Shown piece by piece: positions 27,501-37,749 of a stretch of 64,000 nt of DNA (positions are counted from its first letter, which is position 1; each line of letters opens with the position of its first letter). The notes under the pieces are model-generated. The model was not told the DNA's origin. It did no database searches and saw only the letters and a list, made by a program, of their open reading frames with translations. The DNA is from Pseudomonas sp. BSw22131 (GTDB lineage: Bacteria > Pseudomonadota > Gammaproteobacteria > Pseudomonadales > Pseudomonadaceae): assembly GCF_026810445.1 (NCBI RefSeq), contig NZ_CP113949.1:3844001-3908000 (forward strand), read 5' to 3'. The position numbers and the translations under genes are program-made.

Positions 27501-29006
27501 ATGCCCGCAGGTATCGCTGACTTCTATCAAGTCACCCGCATCGTCGAAGGCATAGCTCGCCAGCACTTCAGCAGGATCGTCTGGAAACAAACGCTCGACG
27601 CGCTCGACACGGCCTGACCACCGCTGCGAATAAGTCAACGCCACGCGTAACACATCGAAGGTGTCGCGCAACTGAGCAAGGCGACCCTCGGCGTCGTAAT
27701 CCAGATAAATCCGATTGTCGTTGCGATCGCCCAATTGGCTCAGACGCAAACGGCATGAATCGGGCGACGTGAGTTCAAACAGTCGATAAAGCCCGTCTTC
27801 GCTCTCGACCAACAATCGTCCGTCGTCGTGCCGTCGCACTGCGAGCCCTTCGCCAGCGCTGAACACTGCACCGCCCGGAGAAATCGACCCCAAGTCGATT
27901 TGTCGCGCCTGCTCGTCGGTATAGATCAGCCGCTCGCCACCGCCCTGATGCAACTCGATACATACGCTGACTTCAAACGGGACGCTCCAGCGCGCGCCAA
28001 ACAGACCATCGCATCGATCATCCCGACTGTTGTAGAAGCGTTGCCACTCGATGGACATGACACCCGGCAAAGCGAAATCCAGGTCCTCGACACCACCTAG
28101 CACTTTCGCGCCAGTCGCCGCATGCACAGGATGCGGCGCCCCGGAAACCGCCCGACTTAGCGCCCCCGTTACCTGACTGACGCCATATGCGTTGACACTG
28201 CCAGCCAGCATGCACGGCAGATTACTGACGAACTTCGCAGGCCCACCCCGGAGCATCATCAGCACGTTGACCGCCAGTGCTACACCGGGCGTCTTGCCAC
28301 TGCGGATCGTCCGCACCACCAGCTTGTTGCCGCCGATGCGCACGTTTGGGGAGATATGCACCGCAGAAACTACTGTTGCTTCGCAGGTGCTGCGGTCTCC
28401 ACTGCGCACGGCGGGCTGGCCGTTAATGAAAACCCGGTCCGAGCCTTCAGCGATGTACTGGACAGGCATCGGCGCATGGCGCTCACAGGTCACCTGATCC
28501 AGCGGCCTGGGCGATGCGCCTTCGACAGGCGATGCCATCGTGGGTCGCCAGAGCTCCACGAAGAAGCCTTTGACGATATCGAGGAAGGTGCCTTCCGGAG
28601 CAGGGTCGTCCGAAAGACCGGAGGGATTCGAAGAGACAACACCCGCCGCACGCGCGGCAGGCAGGCCATTGATGAATACGTTGGGCGAGCCGCTGCTGAT
28701 GTGCGCGCAGATCGTCGGCGCAAAGAGGTCGTTGGCAAACGCCTCGCAAAATTGATGGATGCTCTCATTAGTGCCGGTGGCCTGCATGCCTACGCCGACG
28801 GAGACACTTATGACCAGGCCCAGCACACAAGCGCCAAGTCCGCCGGTGACAACCGTGAATTCTGCAGCAGCGACAATCGCAGCCTTAAGTGCGACGGCGA
28901 TGGCGATCCCGGCCGCGATCTCCATCACGCCACCCAGGACGTCGGCCATTGCTGACGTGTGAGCGAGGGCATCGCCCTGGCGAGCGGCCCAAAGTGCATC
29001 CGACAT
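24591..29006 (-). CDS. rhs: Rhs-family T6SS-type polymorphic toxin (prePAAR-PAAR-YD repeats-C-terminal toxin)
   Basis: 1471-aa Rhs effector. Residues 7-16 (AARQGDALAH) match the prePAAR motif AARxxDxxxH of T6SS effectors with N-terminal membrane segments, and two hydrophobic helices follow (about 27-50 and 53-76). A split PAAR-like region (FINGLPAARAAG, FINGQPAVRSGD) covers about 90-215. Then come many YD repeats (YDxxGRL/GNL) forming the Rhs shell, and the core-end signature PDPIGLAGGLNLYAYAPNP...DPLGL. The last ~141 residues are a variable toxin domain. ATG 29006 is preferred over the upstream in-frame start at 29078 because it puts prePAAR at the N-terminus. No vgrG, eag chaperone or other T6SS gene is nearby. 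Confidence 0.92.
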   Translation of the reverse strand: MSDALWAARQGDALAHTSAMADVLGGVMEIAAGIAIAVALKAAIVAAAEFTVVTGGLGACVLGLVISVSVGVGMQATGTNESIHQFCEAFANDLFAPTICAHISSGSPNVFINGLPAARAAGVVSSNPSGLSDDPAPEGTFLDIVKGFFVELWRPTMASPVEGASPRPLDQVTCERHAPMPVQYIAEGSDRVFINGQPAVRSGDRSTCEATVVSAVHISPNVRIGGNKLVVRTIRSGKTPGVALAVNVLMMLRGGPAKFVSNLPCMLAGSVNAYGVSQVTGALSRAVSGAPHPVHAATGAKVLGGVEDLDFALPGVMSIEWQRFYNSRDDRCDGLFGARWSVPFEVSVCIELHQGGGERLIYTDEQARQIDLGSISPGGAVFSAGEGLAVRRHDDGRLLVESEDGLYRLFELTSPDSCRLRLSQLGDRNDNRIYLDYDAEGRLAQLRDTFDVLRVALTYSQRWSGRVERVERLFPDDPAEVLASYAFDDAGDLIEVSDTCGHVQRRFVYDGARRMVEHQLPTGLRCFYEWGPVAELEWRVIRHWTDEGEEYGFDYDLSSGSTVVTDGLGRRSTRCWNPQHQVTEYTDCLGQVWRFRWNDERQLLGATDPQGGQWHYTYDEAGNLSTTEDPLGRIELTDWLELWSLPRVETDAAGNSWHYRYDARGNCTRQVDPLGHVTQYRYDERGQVAQVIDATGKTRKMRRNGLGQLTEYADCSGYPTRFTYDHRGWLQVVTDALNEQTVYHRDAQGRVVGRRLADGRVEQYQRDGCGLVIGYTDPAGSTTRFTYDRHGRVRKRSDALRRQVESSHDAYGRLQTLSNENGECYRFFWDAGDRLAAQQGLDGGQLRYSYDGLDNPVRVEQLAAVHQDEPAVDSIVYSLERDAIGRLLAKTTADGRTEYRHDDLDRLIGVSFTDSQNRQQRVDFAYDPLSQLLAEHTAAGTLQHRYDELGNLSQTRLPDGRWLNRLHYGSGHLHQINLDSEVISDFERDQLHREVLRTQGQVSTSSQYDRSGRLRSRARRVVAGQYRSPAEGSREYEYDLADNLIGRLDKNSQNERRTLLHYDGTARIMASQENPGGQHEMFAYDAAANLLEGSPSSAGPVQHNRLMVYEDKRFRYDGFGRMIEKRSIRHGTQQFAYDAESRLIEVRNPNGNIVRMTYDPLGRRIGKTEHTRDGYLTGETSFGWDGLRLLQETRSSLISLYVYGDNGHEPLARVDGSGEHQKIRYYHNDLNGAPERLTETDGDPVWLARYKVWGNTREEHRKPHFIEEQNLRFQGQYLDRETGLHYNTFRFYDPDVGRFTTPDPIGLAGGLNLYAYAPNPVGLADPLGLACGPATRQNSSGRWIDAHGKYANQPSVSRLPSLSGRSVGHVQSVLQNSGFVLTNPANPRNQRWKHADGSEVQIHAYGGVKNTRHKEGNNAHAHKSMRKHGDATAIDLANDGKTIVSRYSSAAHIGMKNPMDFSSISGRSHGQ
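24594..25016 (-). other. C-terminal toxin domain of Rhs, unassigned
   Basis: The ~141 residues after DPLGLA are unlike the YD shell. They are basic and His-rich, with SGRSVGHVQSVLQNSGF, then RWKHADGSEVQIHAYGG, KEGNNAHAHKS and SRYSSAAHIGM. The pattern of GF, a basic/aromatic strand and a DGSEVQIH strand recalls small RNase toxin folds (HicA or colicin E5/D-like), but I cannot name a family. Nuclease activity is a guess. Confidence 0.5.
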
Positions 29007-29225
29007 TCCGTGATCCGCGCTTGAAAAGCGGCGCAATCTACGGGCGATGAAAGCGTGTGTCCGAGCGCAGAAACACAATAAGCGCGGACTTCGCGCTTTT
29101 CAGAAGAGGACTACAAACTGATGTTCTGGATCCCACCTTTGATAGCGAAACGCCCCGCTCAGGCGTCGATGACGGTGTGTTTTAAACGCTGTGTAAACGC
29201 TTCAACCTGTCGGCCTTTTGGCAAT

Positions 29226-29256
29226 AAAAAAGCCCCACATCTCTCGATGCAGGGCT
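29226..29256 (-). terminator. rho-independent terminator of the NAD-GDH gene
   Basis: On the minus strand AGCCCTGCATC-GAGA-GATGTGGGGCT forms a GC-rich hairpin followed by six T, 25 bp beyond the glutamate dehydrogenase stop. It separates the dehydrogenase from rhs downstream. Confidence 0.88.
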
Positions 29257-29280
29257 CTTGTTACAGCTCAGCTAAAACCA

Positions 29281-32200
29281 TCACACCACAGCGGTTTGCC
29301 CGCTCATGGCCAGGTCCAGCAACTCACGGTTAGCGACCGCATACATCGCGTAATCATTACCGCTCGCTGCACGCAACTCGACCAGCATCGCACGCCAGCG
29401 CTCGACCATCGGCAGATGTTGCTCCAGCCACAGGTTCAGGCGTTCTTCTACGTCTGCCGGACCGTTGGCCATTTGCAGCACCGAGACCGTGATCGCACGC
29501 TGTTGCCAGTCGATATCGTCACGGAACGCTTCACGTGCCAGCGCCTGCCAGTTGTTTTCCACCGGCAGTGAGCTGATCTGCTGCAAGTACCAGGTCACGT
29601 CGAGCGAACTGCCTACGGCGAAGTAAACCTTGGCCACGTCGGCAGCATTCTGCCCGGTGACGTCGGAGGCTTCGATGATGGGCAGCAGCGTGTACAAATG
29701 GCTGGTACCCGCGACCATGCGTGCCAGCAACTCAGGCACACCGGCTTCTACGTACTCTTCGTAGCGCGCCTGCCAGAGATCGCGTGTCGGGCCTTCGAGC
29801 AACTCGTCGAGCTTCAGGCCCAGCGTCGCGATGTGTGGACCGAAGTGCGCCACATCACGCCCCGCATCCAGCTCGTTGCGACGGCTGCGCAGGAACCAGC
29901 GGGTTGCGCGGCGACCCAGGCGCATCAGCTCGTCCATCAAGGTCAGCTGGATTTCAGCCGGAACCTTGTAGTCCAGCGCCTCGATCTGACGGAACCAGTG
30001 CGGCAGGTGGAAGATGTCCCGCACGATCACATAGGCACCGGCCACGTTGGCTGCGCTCATGCCGGTCGACTCTTTGAGCCGCTGCACGAAGGTGATGCCC
30101 ATGTGGTTGACCAGATCGTTGGCGATCTGAGTGCTGACGATTTCGCGCTTCAGGCGATGGCGACGCATGGATTCAGAATACTTCGCGCCCAGCGAAGGCG
30201 GAAACGCAGTTTCCATGTCGCGAGCCAGGTAATCGTCGTCCGGTACGCGGGACTCCAGCAGCGCTTCTTTGAGGTCGATCTTGCTGTAGGAAATCAGCAC
30301 CGACAGCTCGGCGCGTGTCAGGCCTTTCTTGTCGGCTACACGCTCGGCGATCTGGTCTTCGGCCGGGAGGAACTCGATGGCACGGTCCAGTTTGCCGCGT
30401 GCCTCAAGATCGCTCATCAGGCGCTTGTATTCGGCGATCCGCTCGTAAGCACGGCGCGCCGCCACAGACAGCGCCTGGGTCTGCTTGTAGTTGTTACCCA
30501 GCACCAGGCTGCCCACTTCGTCGGTCATGCTTTCAAGCAGCAGGTTGCGCTGCTTCTCGGTCATGTCGCCGGCCTGGACCACTTCGTTGAGCAGGATCTT
30601 GATGTTCACTTCGTGGTCGGAGCAGTCCACACCACCGGCGTTATCGATGAAGTCGGTGTTGGTCGCGCCGCCATTCAGGCCGAACTCGACACGCCCCAAC
30701 TGCGTCATGCCCAAGTTGCCGCCCTCGCCCACCACTTTGCAGCGCAACTGGTTGCCGTTGACGCGCAACGCGTCGTTGGCCTTGTCGCCGACATCAGCGT
30801 GGGTTTCGTCACTGGACTTGACGTACGTGCCGATGCCGCCGTTCCACAACAGATCCACCGGCGCCTTGAGCAGCGCGTGCATCAGTTCGGTCGGGGTCAG
30901 TTTGTCGGCCTGGATGTCGAAACGCTCTTTCATCTGCGGCGTGATGCTGATGCTTTTCAGGCTGCGCGGGAAGATACCGCCGCCCGGGGACATCAGACCG
31001 ATGTCGTAGTCGGTCCACGACGAGCGCGGCAGGTCGAACAGACGCTGACGCTCGGCAAAACTGCTGGCCGGGTCCGGATTCGGATCGATGAAGATATGCA
31101 GGTGGTTGAACGCAGCCACCATTTGCAGCTTGTCGGACATCAGCAAGCCGTTACCGAACACATCGCCCGCCATGTCGCCAATGCCGATCACCGTTGTGGT
31201 GTCTTGCTGGACATTGATGCCGCGCTCGCGGAAGTGACGCTGCACACCCACCCACGCGCCTTTGGCAGTGATGCCCATTTTCTTGTGGTCGTAACCGGCG
31301 GAGCCGCCCGAGGCAAATGCATCACCCAGCCAGAAGCCGTAGTCGATGGCGATGCCGTTGGCGATGTCGGAGAACGTCGCGGTGCCTTTGTCGGCGGCGA
31401 CCACCAGGTACGGGTCATCATCATCGTGACGGACCACGTTGAGCGGCGGCACCAGCTCGCCTTCTTTCAGATTGTCGGTGATGTCCAGCAGACCGGAAAT
31501 GAAGATGCGGTAGCAGGCGATGCCTTCTGCCTGGATCTCGTCGCGTCCACCGCCCAATGGCAGGCGACGCGGCAGGAAGCCACCCTTCGCACCCACCGGC
31601 ACGATGACCGAGTTTTTCACTTGCTGGGCTTTAACCAGGCCGAGCACTTCGGTGCGGTAATCTTCTTCACGGTCGGACCAGCGCAGGCCGCCACGGGCAA
31701 CGTTGCCGAAACGCAGGTGGACGCCTTCGACGCGCGGTGAATAGACGAAGATTTCAAACTTCGGCACCGGCTTGGGCAGTTCGGGAATCTGACGCGGGTT
31801 GAACTTGAAGCTGAAGTAGCTCTTGTTCTGCCCGTTGGCGTCGGTCTGGTAGAAGTTGGTGCGCTGGGTGGCTTTGATCAGGTCCAGGTAACGACGCAGG
31901 ATGCGGTCTTCGTTGAGGACCTGAACGTCGTCCAGGGCCGACAGAATTGCCTGTTCGAGACGCTGTTGCTTGTCTTCCAGATCGTCGCTGGTCAACTTGC
32001 GCGCCAGATAGAAACGGGTCTTGAACAGACGCGTCAGCTCCCGGGCGATGTCAGTGTGGTTGTTAAGCGTGCTGGCGATGTAACCCAGATCGAAGCCCAG
32101 GCGAATCTGCTTGAGGTAACGCGCGTAGGCACGCAGCAGCGCCACATCACGCCACGGCAAGCCTGCGGTCAATACCAGGCGGTTGAACGCGTCATTCTCG

Positions 32201-34137
32201 GCATCGCCGCTGACGATATGGACAAACGCGTCCTGCAACGTGTCGTTGAGTTGCTGGATGTCCAGGTTCAGGCCTTCGCCGGCCGTGAACGCAAAGTCAT
32301 GGATCCAGAACTCGCGGCCGCTCTTGTGACGCAGACGATACGGGAATTCACCCAGCACGCGCAGGCCGAGGTTTTCCAGAATCGGCAGCACGTCGGACAG
32401 CGCCAGCGGCGTGTCGGCGTGGTACAGCTTGCAATGCAGCTGTGCCTTGTCGCCCGACAGCGGCTGATAGAAGCTCATGACCAGCGGATTGGCTTCGCTC
32501 AGGTTGAGCAAGTGCTGCATGTCGACCACGGCCGAATGCGCGGCGAAACGCTCGCGATAACCTGCCGGGAACCCTTTCGGGAAGTCAGCCAGAACGCTGG
32601 TGCCATGGGCTTCGCCGAAGCTCTCGACGACAAGGCTGGCGTAGTCGTCTTTCCACGACCGGCAGGCCTGGATGACTTCGTTCTCCAGCTGTTGCGCGTC
32701 GACGTCCAGTGCGACTTTCGGGTCCACGCGCAGGATCAGTTGCACACGGGCCAGCACCGACTCAGAGAAGAAGGTCCAGAACTCACAATCGCTGGCCTTC
32801 AGGCGGTCCGTCAGAACTTGCTGGATCTTCTGGCGCACTTCGGTCGAGTAAACGTCGCGCGGTACATAGGCCAGGCAGTAGCAGAAACGTCCGTAAGGAT
32901 CTTTGCGCAGGAACACGCGAATCTTGTTGCGCTCCTGGATCTGCACGATGGACATCACGGTACTGAACAGCTCGTCCACCGGTGTCTGGAACAGGTCGTC
33001 GCGCGGCAATACTTCAACCACCTGAGCCAGTTCCTTGCCCAGGTGAGCCTTGGGATGGAAACCGGAGCGGTGTTCGATCTCGGCGACCTTGCGGCGGATG
33101 TACGGGATTTCCCGCACGCTCTCGCCATACACCGACGAGGTGTAAAGCCCCATGAAGCGGCTTTCCTTGATCACCTTGCCGCTGGCGTCGATCTGACGAA
33201 TCGACACGTAATCCGGATAAGCCGGACGGTGAACGCGACTTGGATGGGCGGCCTTGGCGAACGACAGCAGCGTCGGCTCGTTCAGGTATTTGACCGCGTA
33301 GCCTTCGATTTGCAGGTCTTCAGCGGTGAGTCCGGCGCGCAGCAGTCGGGTCAGGCCCAGGAACGAGGCAGGGTCGTAGGTCAACTGACCGCCGTCGCCA
33401 TCGCCGCTGACAGTGAACTCTTCGTAGCCCAGGAACGTGAAGTGGTTGTCTTCCAGCCATTCCAGGAACGCCTTGATCTCGGCTTTTTCCTGGGCATCGA
33501 CGTTGAATTCGGTGCTGTCGACACCGGTCAGCAATTCGTTGAGCTTGGCTTTCATGGGGCCGAAGTCTTGTACCGCGACCCTTACTTCACCCAGCACCTG
33601 CTCCAGTTCGCGGGCCAGCACATTCAGCTCGGCGGCCTTCGCGCAACGGTCGATTTCCAGGTACATCAGGGATTCTTGCAGCACATCTTCGCCAGCCGTG
33701 CCCTTGGGCAGCAGCTCGACCAGTTGGCCGTTGGCGTCGCGACGCACACTCAATACGGTGGTTTGCAGGGTGTGGATGCTGTAGCCGCGACGGTTGAGCT
33801 CGGTGCGTACCGAGTCGACCAGAAAAGGCAAATCGTGATGCAGGACTTCCACGGCGGTGTGGGTGGACTGCCAGCCATGGCGTTCGTAATCGGGGTTGTA
33901 GACCCGCACTTGCGGGGTGTCGTGCTGAAAGCGCTCAAGTAAACGCCAGGCAGAAAGGGTGCAGCCTGCCAGATCGGAGAGCCGACGCTGGGTCAGCTCG
34001 TCCAGTGAAATGATGCCGAAGAATTGCTCAGCGAACAGCGCCACTTGTGGCAGTGCCTGCTCGTTGATGTGCTGGGCCAGTGCCGCTCGCAGTTGGTGCT
34101 GAAAGTCAGACTTGCTGGCTGCGGTGAAGAACGCCAT
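29281..34137 (-). CDS. gdhB: NAD-specific glutamate dehydrogenase (180-kDa type)
   Basis: Catabolic NAD-dependent glutamate dehydrogenase of the large (about 1600-aa) type; converts glutamate to 2-oxoglutarate and ammonia. It is 1618 aa from ATG 34137, which has GGAG 8 bp upstream and the family N-terminus MAFFTAASKSDFQHQL. An in-frame extension to 34368 is not conserved in character. The catalytic core (about residues 750-1200) shows GGLRWSDREEDYRTEVLGL, the Lys-containing GAKGGF, and GNGLLMSDK. Large N- and C-terminal regions are regulatory. Monocistronic by layout. Confidence 0.95.
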   Translation of the reverse strand: MAFFTAASKSDFQHQLRAALAQHINEQALPQVALFAEQFFGIISLDELTQRRLSDLAGCTLSAWRLLERFQHDTPQVRVYNPDYERHGWQSTHTAVEVLHHDLPFLVDSVRTELNRRGYSIHTLQTTVLSVRRDANGQLVELLPKGTAGEDVLQESLMYLEIDRCAKAAELNVLARELEQVLGEVRVAVQDFGPMKAKLNELLTGVDSTEFNVDAQEKAEIKAFLEWLEDNHFTFLGYEEFTVSGDGDGGQLTYDPASFLGLTRLLRAGLTAEDLQIEGYAVKYLNEPTLLSFAKAAHPSRVHRPAYPDYVSIRQIDASGKVIKESRFMGLYTSSVYGESVREIPYIRRKVAEIEHRSGFHPKAHLGKELAQVVEVLPRDDLFQTPVDELFSTVMSIVQIQERNKIRVFLRKDPYGRFCYCLAYVPRDVYSTEVRQKIQQVLTDRLKASDCEFWTFFSESVLARVQLILRVDPKVALDVDAQQLENEVIQACRSWKDDYASLVVESFGEAHGTSVLADFPKGFPAGYRERFAAHSAVVDMQHLLNLSEANPLVMSFYQPLSGDKAQLHCKLYHADTPLALSDVLPILENLGLRVLGEFPYRLRHKSGREFWIHDFAFTAGEGLNLDIQQLNDTLQDAFVHIVSGDAENDAFNRLVLTAGLPWRDVALLRAYARYLKQIRLGFDLGYIASTLNNHTDIARELTRLFKTRFYLARKLTSDDLEDKQQRLEQAILSALDDVQVLNEDRILRRYLDLIKATQRTNFYQTDANGQNKSYFSFKFNPRQIPELPKPVPKFEIFVYSPRVEGVHLRFGNVARGGLRWSDREEDYRTEVLGLVKAQQVKNSVIVPVGAKGGFLPRRLPLGGGRDEIQAEGIACYRIFISGLLDITDNLKEGELVPPLNVVRHDDDDPYLVVAADKGTATFSDIANGIAIDYGFWLGDAFASGGSAGYDHKKMGITAKGAWVGVQRHFRERGINVQQDTTTVIGIGDMAGDVFGNGLLMSDKLQMVAAFNHLHIFIDPNPDPASSFAERQRLFDLPRSSWTDYDIGLMSPGGGIFPRSLKSISITPQMKERFDIQADKLTPTELMHALLKAPVDLLWNGGIGTYVKSSDETHADVGDKANDALRVNGNQLRCKVVGEGGNLGMTQLGRVEFGLNGGATNTDFIDNAGGVDCSDHEVNIKILLNEVVQAGDMTEKQRNLLLESMTDEVGSLVLGNNYKQTQALSVAARRAYERIAEYKRLMSDLEARGKLDRAIEFLPAEDQIAERVADKKGLTRAELSVLISYSKIDLKEALLESRVPDDDYLARDMETAFPPSLGAKYSESMRRHRLKREIVSTQIANDLVNHMGITFVQRLKESTGMSAANVAGAYVIVRDIFHLPHWFRQIEALDYKVPAEIQLTLMDELMRLGRRATRWFLRSRRNELDAGRDVAHFGPHIATLGLKLDELLEGPTRDLWQARYEEYVEAGVPELLARMVAGTSHLYTLLPIIEASDVTGQNAADVAKVYFAVGSSLDVTWYLQQISSLPVENNWQALAREAFRDDIDWQQRAITVSVLQMANGPADVEERLNLWLEQHLPMVERWRAMLVELRAASGNDYAMYAVANRELLDLAMSGQTAVV

Positions 34138-34702
34138 CTTTGGTACTCCGCTTGGGCTTTTATATACGGTCTTAGGAGAGATGCGTGGTGCTGGGTCGAG
34201 TGTCTCGTTTGCGCCTGTTCGATGATAGTCAGCAAAACGTGACAGCGAGCGATGCGTATCGCTTTGCTTAAGTACTAACGCTTGTCGTGTGTGCGTCGTC
34301 ACATCTGTTTGACTGAATGAACTGCAGTACCGCGTTACCCAGGCAGGCTTGGCTGTATAGCCGTTCATCTGCTTCGCAGCTTAACGACAGCGGCGCAATG
34401 CGTGCTTGCGGTGCGGCGACATATTCGGACATCGCGTTGCTACCGAATGTTGCAAAGGAGCTGAAAGCGCAACCTCCATCGCACTGCCAACCCCAAACCC
34501 TGTTGGAGGCTTGTCCGCGAAGAGTCAATTTCGGTCACCGGATGCTCCCGTCTACCGTCAACAGCCTCGCGGGCAAACCGGAATGCCCACTCGCTCCAAC
34601 AATCATGCGCAATAGCCACGGTCCGTTTTGCAAGGCACAGGCAAAAATCTCTGAACACTGGCAAAATCGCGTTCAACCCCAGCGCTCACCAGGAACCGCA
34701 TC
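34138..34702. other. gene-free stretch between gdhB and a small acidic protein
   Basis: 565 bp of divergent intergenic DNA. It must hold the gdhB promoter and probably that of the gene at 34703. I see no palindrome, repeat, RNA gene or convincing small gene; short frames here lack ribosome-binding sites. Confidence 0.5.
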
Positions 34703-35062
34703 ATGCAGATGACCACCGACAGCTTCATCTATAACCCCTGCGACGAGGAAGAAGATGACATGGCGCTGGCATGCTGCCATGGCCTGAACGGCGACCTGTT
34801 CATGCTGGCGCGCTTCCCCGACGAGGACGAAGTCGACATCACCTTTCGCGACGGCACCGTCCACGTCGACGAGAAAATCATCGTGACCTTCAGTGCCACC
34901 CGCCTGCTGCTGGAAATATCTGCCAAAGACGCGACTGCGCTCGGCGGCGACAGCATCTACGAAATCACCCACAGCACGCCGGAGAGCGAGCTGGCCGATC
35001 TGGCGCAAACGCTGCGCATCATCCTCCAGGACGTAGGCACATTTGTGAGCGAAGTGGGTTAA
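34703..35062 (+). CDS. small acidic protein of unknown function
   Basis: 119-aa very acidic protein (cluster CDEEEDD near residue 13, FPDEDEVD near 38) with alternating hydrophobic strands, suggesting a compact beta-rich fold. Two possible ATGs lie close together at 34703 and 34709. Codon use is typical of the neighbours and no shadowing gene explains the frame. It ends before a REP-like doublet and is followed by the moxR operon in the same direction. No function can be given. Confidence 0.65.
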   Translation: MQMTTDSFIYNPCDEEEDDMALACCHGLNGDLFMLARFPDEDEVDITFRDGTVHVDEKIIVTFSATRLLLEISAKDATALGGDSIYEITHSTPESELADLAQTLRIILQDVGTFVSEVG

Positions 35063-35080
35063 GGGCTACGCGCATTCCTT

Positions 35081-35183
35081 GTAGGATCTGACAAGCCCGA
35101 CGAGGCTCCGGGGTCGCGCTCGACCGATGCGGTCTGTCTGACCCACCGCGATCGCAGCCTCGCTCGGGCTCGTCAGCGCCTAC
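35081..35183. repeat. REP-like inverted pair, GACGAGCCCGAGC family
   Basis: GTAGGATCTGACAAGCCCGA at 35081 and the inverse arm GCCTCGCTCGGGCTCGTCAG...CTAC ending 35183. The arm core is shared with the inverted pair at 60475-60580 and differs from the AGGAGCGCGC family. Confidence 0.75.
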
Positions 35184-35350
35184 AGGTTTCATATCTGTCA
35201 GACAATTCACAGCTTTGCGACACCATTCCCTGAATTTCCTGCAAAAGTCCCCTTCCCCGTTAGTCGCCAGCCCCTGGATGGATTAAAGTAACGCCCCCAG
35301 CGTCGGCGCCGTTTTGGCGCTGCTGCGAACCCTGCCAGGAACCGTCACCG

Positions 35351-36310
<960 letters not shown>

Positions 36311-36313
36311 CCC

Positions 36314-37258
36314 ATGCAGCCCTATCTGATCTCCCAACCGGGTATTCGCGTCAGCCTCGCCGAGCTGATCGAAATGCGCCATCGCGTGCGGGAGGTTCAG
36401 CTTTTTTCGACCCCCAGCCGCCGCAGCCCGCTGATCGGCCTGCACCATTCCAAGCTGCGCGGGCGCGGTGTGGATTTTGATCAGGTGCGCGTGTACCAGG
36501 CCGGCGACGACGTGCGCACCATTGACTGGCGCGTCACCGCACGCACTCAGGAGCCGCACACAAAATTGTTTCACGAGGAGCGCGAGCGGCCAATCTTCAT
36601 CATGGTCGAGCAAAGCCGCCGGCTGTTTTTCGGCTCCGGGCTGGTGTTCAAATCGGTCATGGCCGCACAAGCTGCTGCACTGGTGGGCTGGGCGGCGCTG
36701 GGGCACAACGACCGCGTCGGCGGGCTGGTGTTTGGCGACAACGAGCATTACGAGATAAAACCCCGACGCAGCAAACAAAGCCTGTTGCAGCTGCTCAACC
36801 GTCTGGTGCGGGTCAATCAGTCGTTGCACACCGAAGCGGTGGCTGACCGCGATACGTTCGGCATCGCCCTGCGGCGTGCCCGCGAAGTGCTGAGGCCGGG
36901 CAGTCTGGCGATCATTTTGTGCGACGAGCGGGCGTTGTCCGATTCGGCCGAACAACAACTGTCGCTGCTGTCACGCCACTGCGACCTGCTGTTACTGCCC
37001 ATTTCCGACCCCCTCGATCACGCCCTGCCCGCAGCGGGCCTGCTGCGTTTTACCGAGCGCGGCGCGCAACTGGAACTCGACACGTTAAACCCCGAGCTGC
37101 GACAGACATACCGTGCCCAGGGTGAAGCCCGAGTGGCGCGCTGGGAACGGCTGGCCCAAAAACTTCGGGTACTGATGATGCCGCTGAGCACTCAGCGCGA
37201 GATGGTCGAGCAACTGCGCGAATACCTTAATGCGCAGCATCCGGTGAAGCAGAAATGA
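36314..37258 (+). CDS. DUF58-domain protein
   Basis: 314-aa protein with the DUF58 core HHSKLRGRGVDFDQVRVYQAGDDVRTIDWRVTART-type block (segments KLRGRGVDFDQVR and GDDVRTIDWRVTA), which is also the start of a VWA-like fold. It begins 3 bp after moxR and its stop overlaps the next ATG. In MoxR operons DUF58 proteins are thought to act with the ATPase and the Bat proteins at the cytoplasmic face. Function inferred from context only. Confidence 0.92.
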   Translation: MQPYLISQPGIRVSLAELIEMRHRVREVQLFSTPSRRSPLIGLHHSKLRGRGVDFDQVRVYQAGDDVRTIDWRVTARTQEPHTKLFHEERERPIFIMVEQSRRLFFGSGLVFKSVMAAQAAALVGWAALGHNDRVGGLVFGDNEHYEIKPRRSKQSLLQLLNRLVRVNQSLHTEAVADRDTFGIALRRAREVLRPGSLAIILCDERALSDSAEQQLSLLSRHCDLLLLPISDPLDHALPAAGLLRFTERGAQLELDTLNPELRQTYRAQGEARVARWERLAQKLRVLMMPLSTQREMVEQLREYLNAQHPVKQK

Positions 37259-37749
37259 ACCCGCTGGATCAGCTACAGCCCTTGGTCCCTCCGCAGGCGG
37301 TGAGCGCGTGGCCCCCAGCTCCCGGCTGGTGGCTGCTGCTGGTGCTGATTCCAGCGCTGATCTATGGCGTGTGGCGCGCTCGGCATTTGCTGCCGAGCAA
37401 GGCCCGCACTGCAAAAGTCGAACAGCCCCTCGATCCGCTGCGTCAAGCCGCACTCGAAGAACTGGCACGCATGCCCAAACCCTACGACGGCGCGCCGGCC
37501 GGTGCCTGGTTGCAGCAAATCAACGGCCTGCTCAAACGCCTGTGCCGCAACCACTACCCCTACAGCCAGAGCCACACCCTCAACGGCCGCAAATGGCTGG
37601 CATTTCTGGACAATCGCTGCCCGGCTGCCGGCCTGACACGGTGGATGATCCTCGTCGAAGGCGCCTACAAGCCCGAGTGCAAACTCGATGACAAAGCCAT
37701 CAACGGTCTGACGCAATCGGTCGAGACCTGGATTCGCAAGCATGTTTGA
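37255..37749 (+). CDS. DUF4381-domain membrane protein of the Bat operon
   Basis: 164-aa protein with one TM helix at about residues 20-37 (PGWWLLLVLIPALIYGVW) and a soluble C-terminal domain containing WLQQINGLLKRLCR and NGRKWLAFLDNRC. This is the DUF4381 family found between DUF58 and the VWA proteins in Pseudomonas. It overlaps DUF58 by four bases and the VWA gene by eight, so tight translational coupling is expected. Confidence 0.9.
   Translation: MNPLDQLQPLVPPQAVSAWPPAPGWWLLLVLIPALIYGVWRARHLLPSKARTAKVEQPLDPLRQAALEELARMPKPYDGAPAGAWLQQINGLLKRLCRNHYPYSQSHTLNGRKWLAFLDNRCPAAGLTRWMILVEGAYKPECKLDDKAINGLTQSVETWIRKHV

Noticed and set aside
29698..33942. long antisense frames (680 and 658 codons) over the NAD-GDH gene
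   Set aside because: Shadows of a 1618-aa conserved gene; no motifs.
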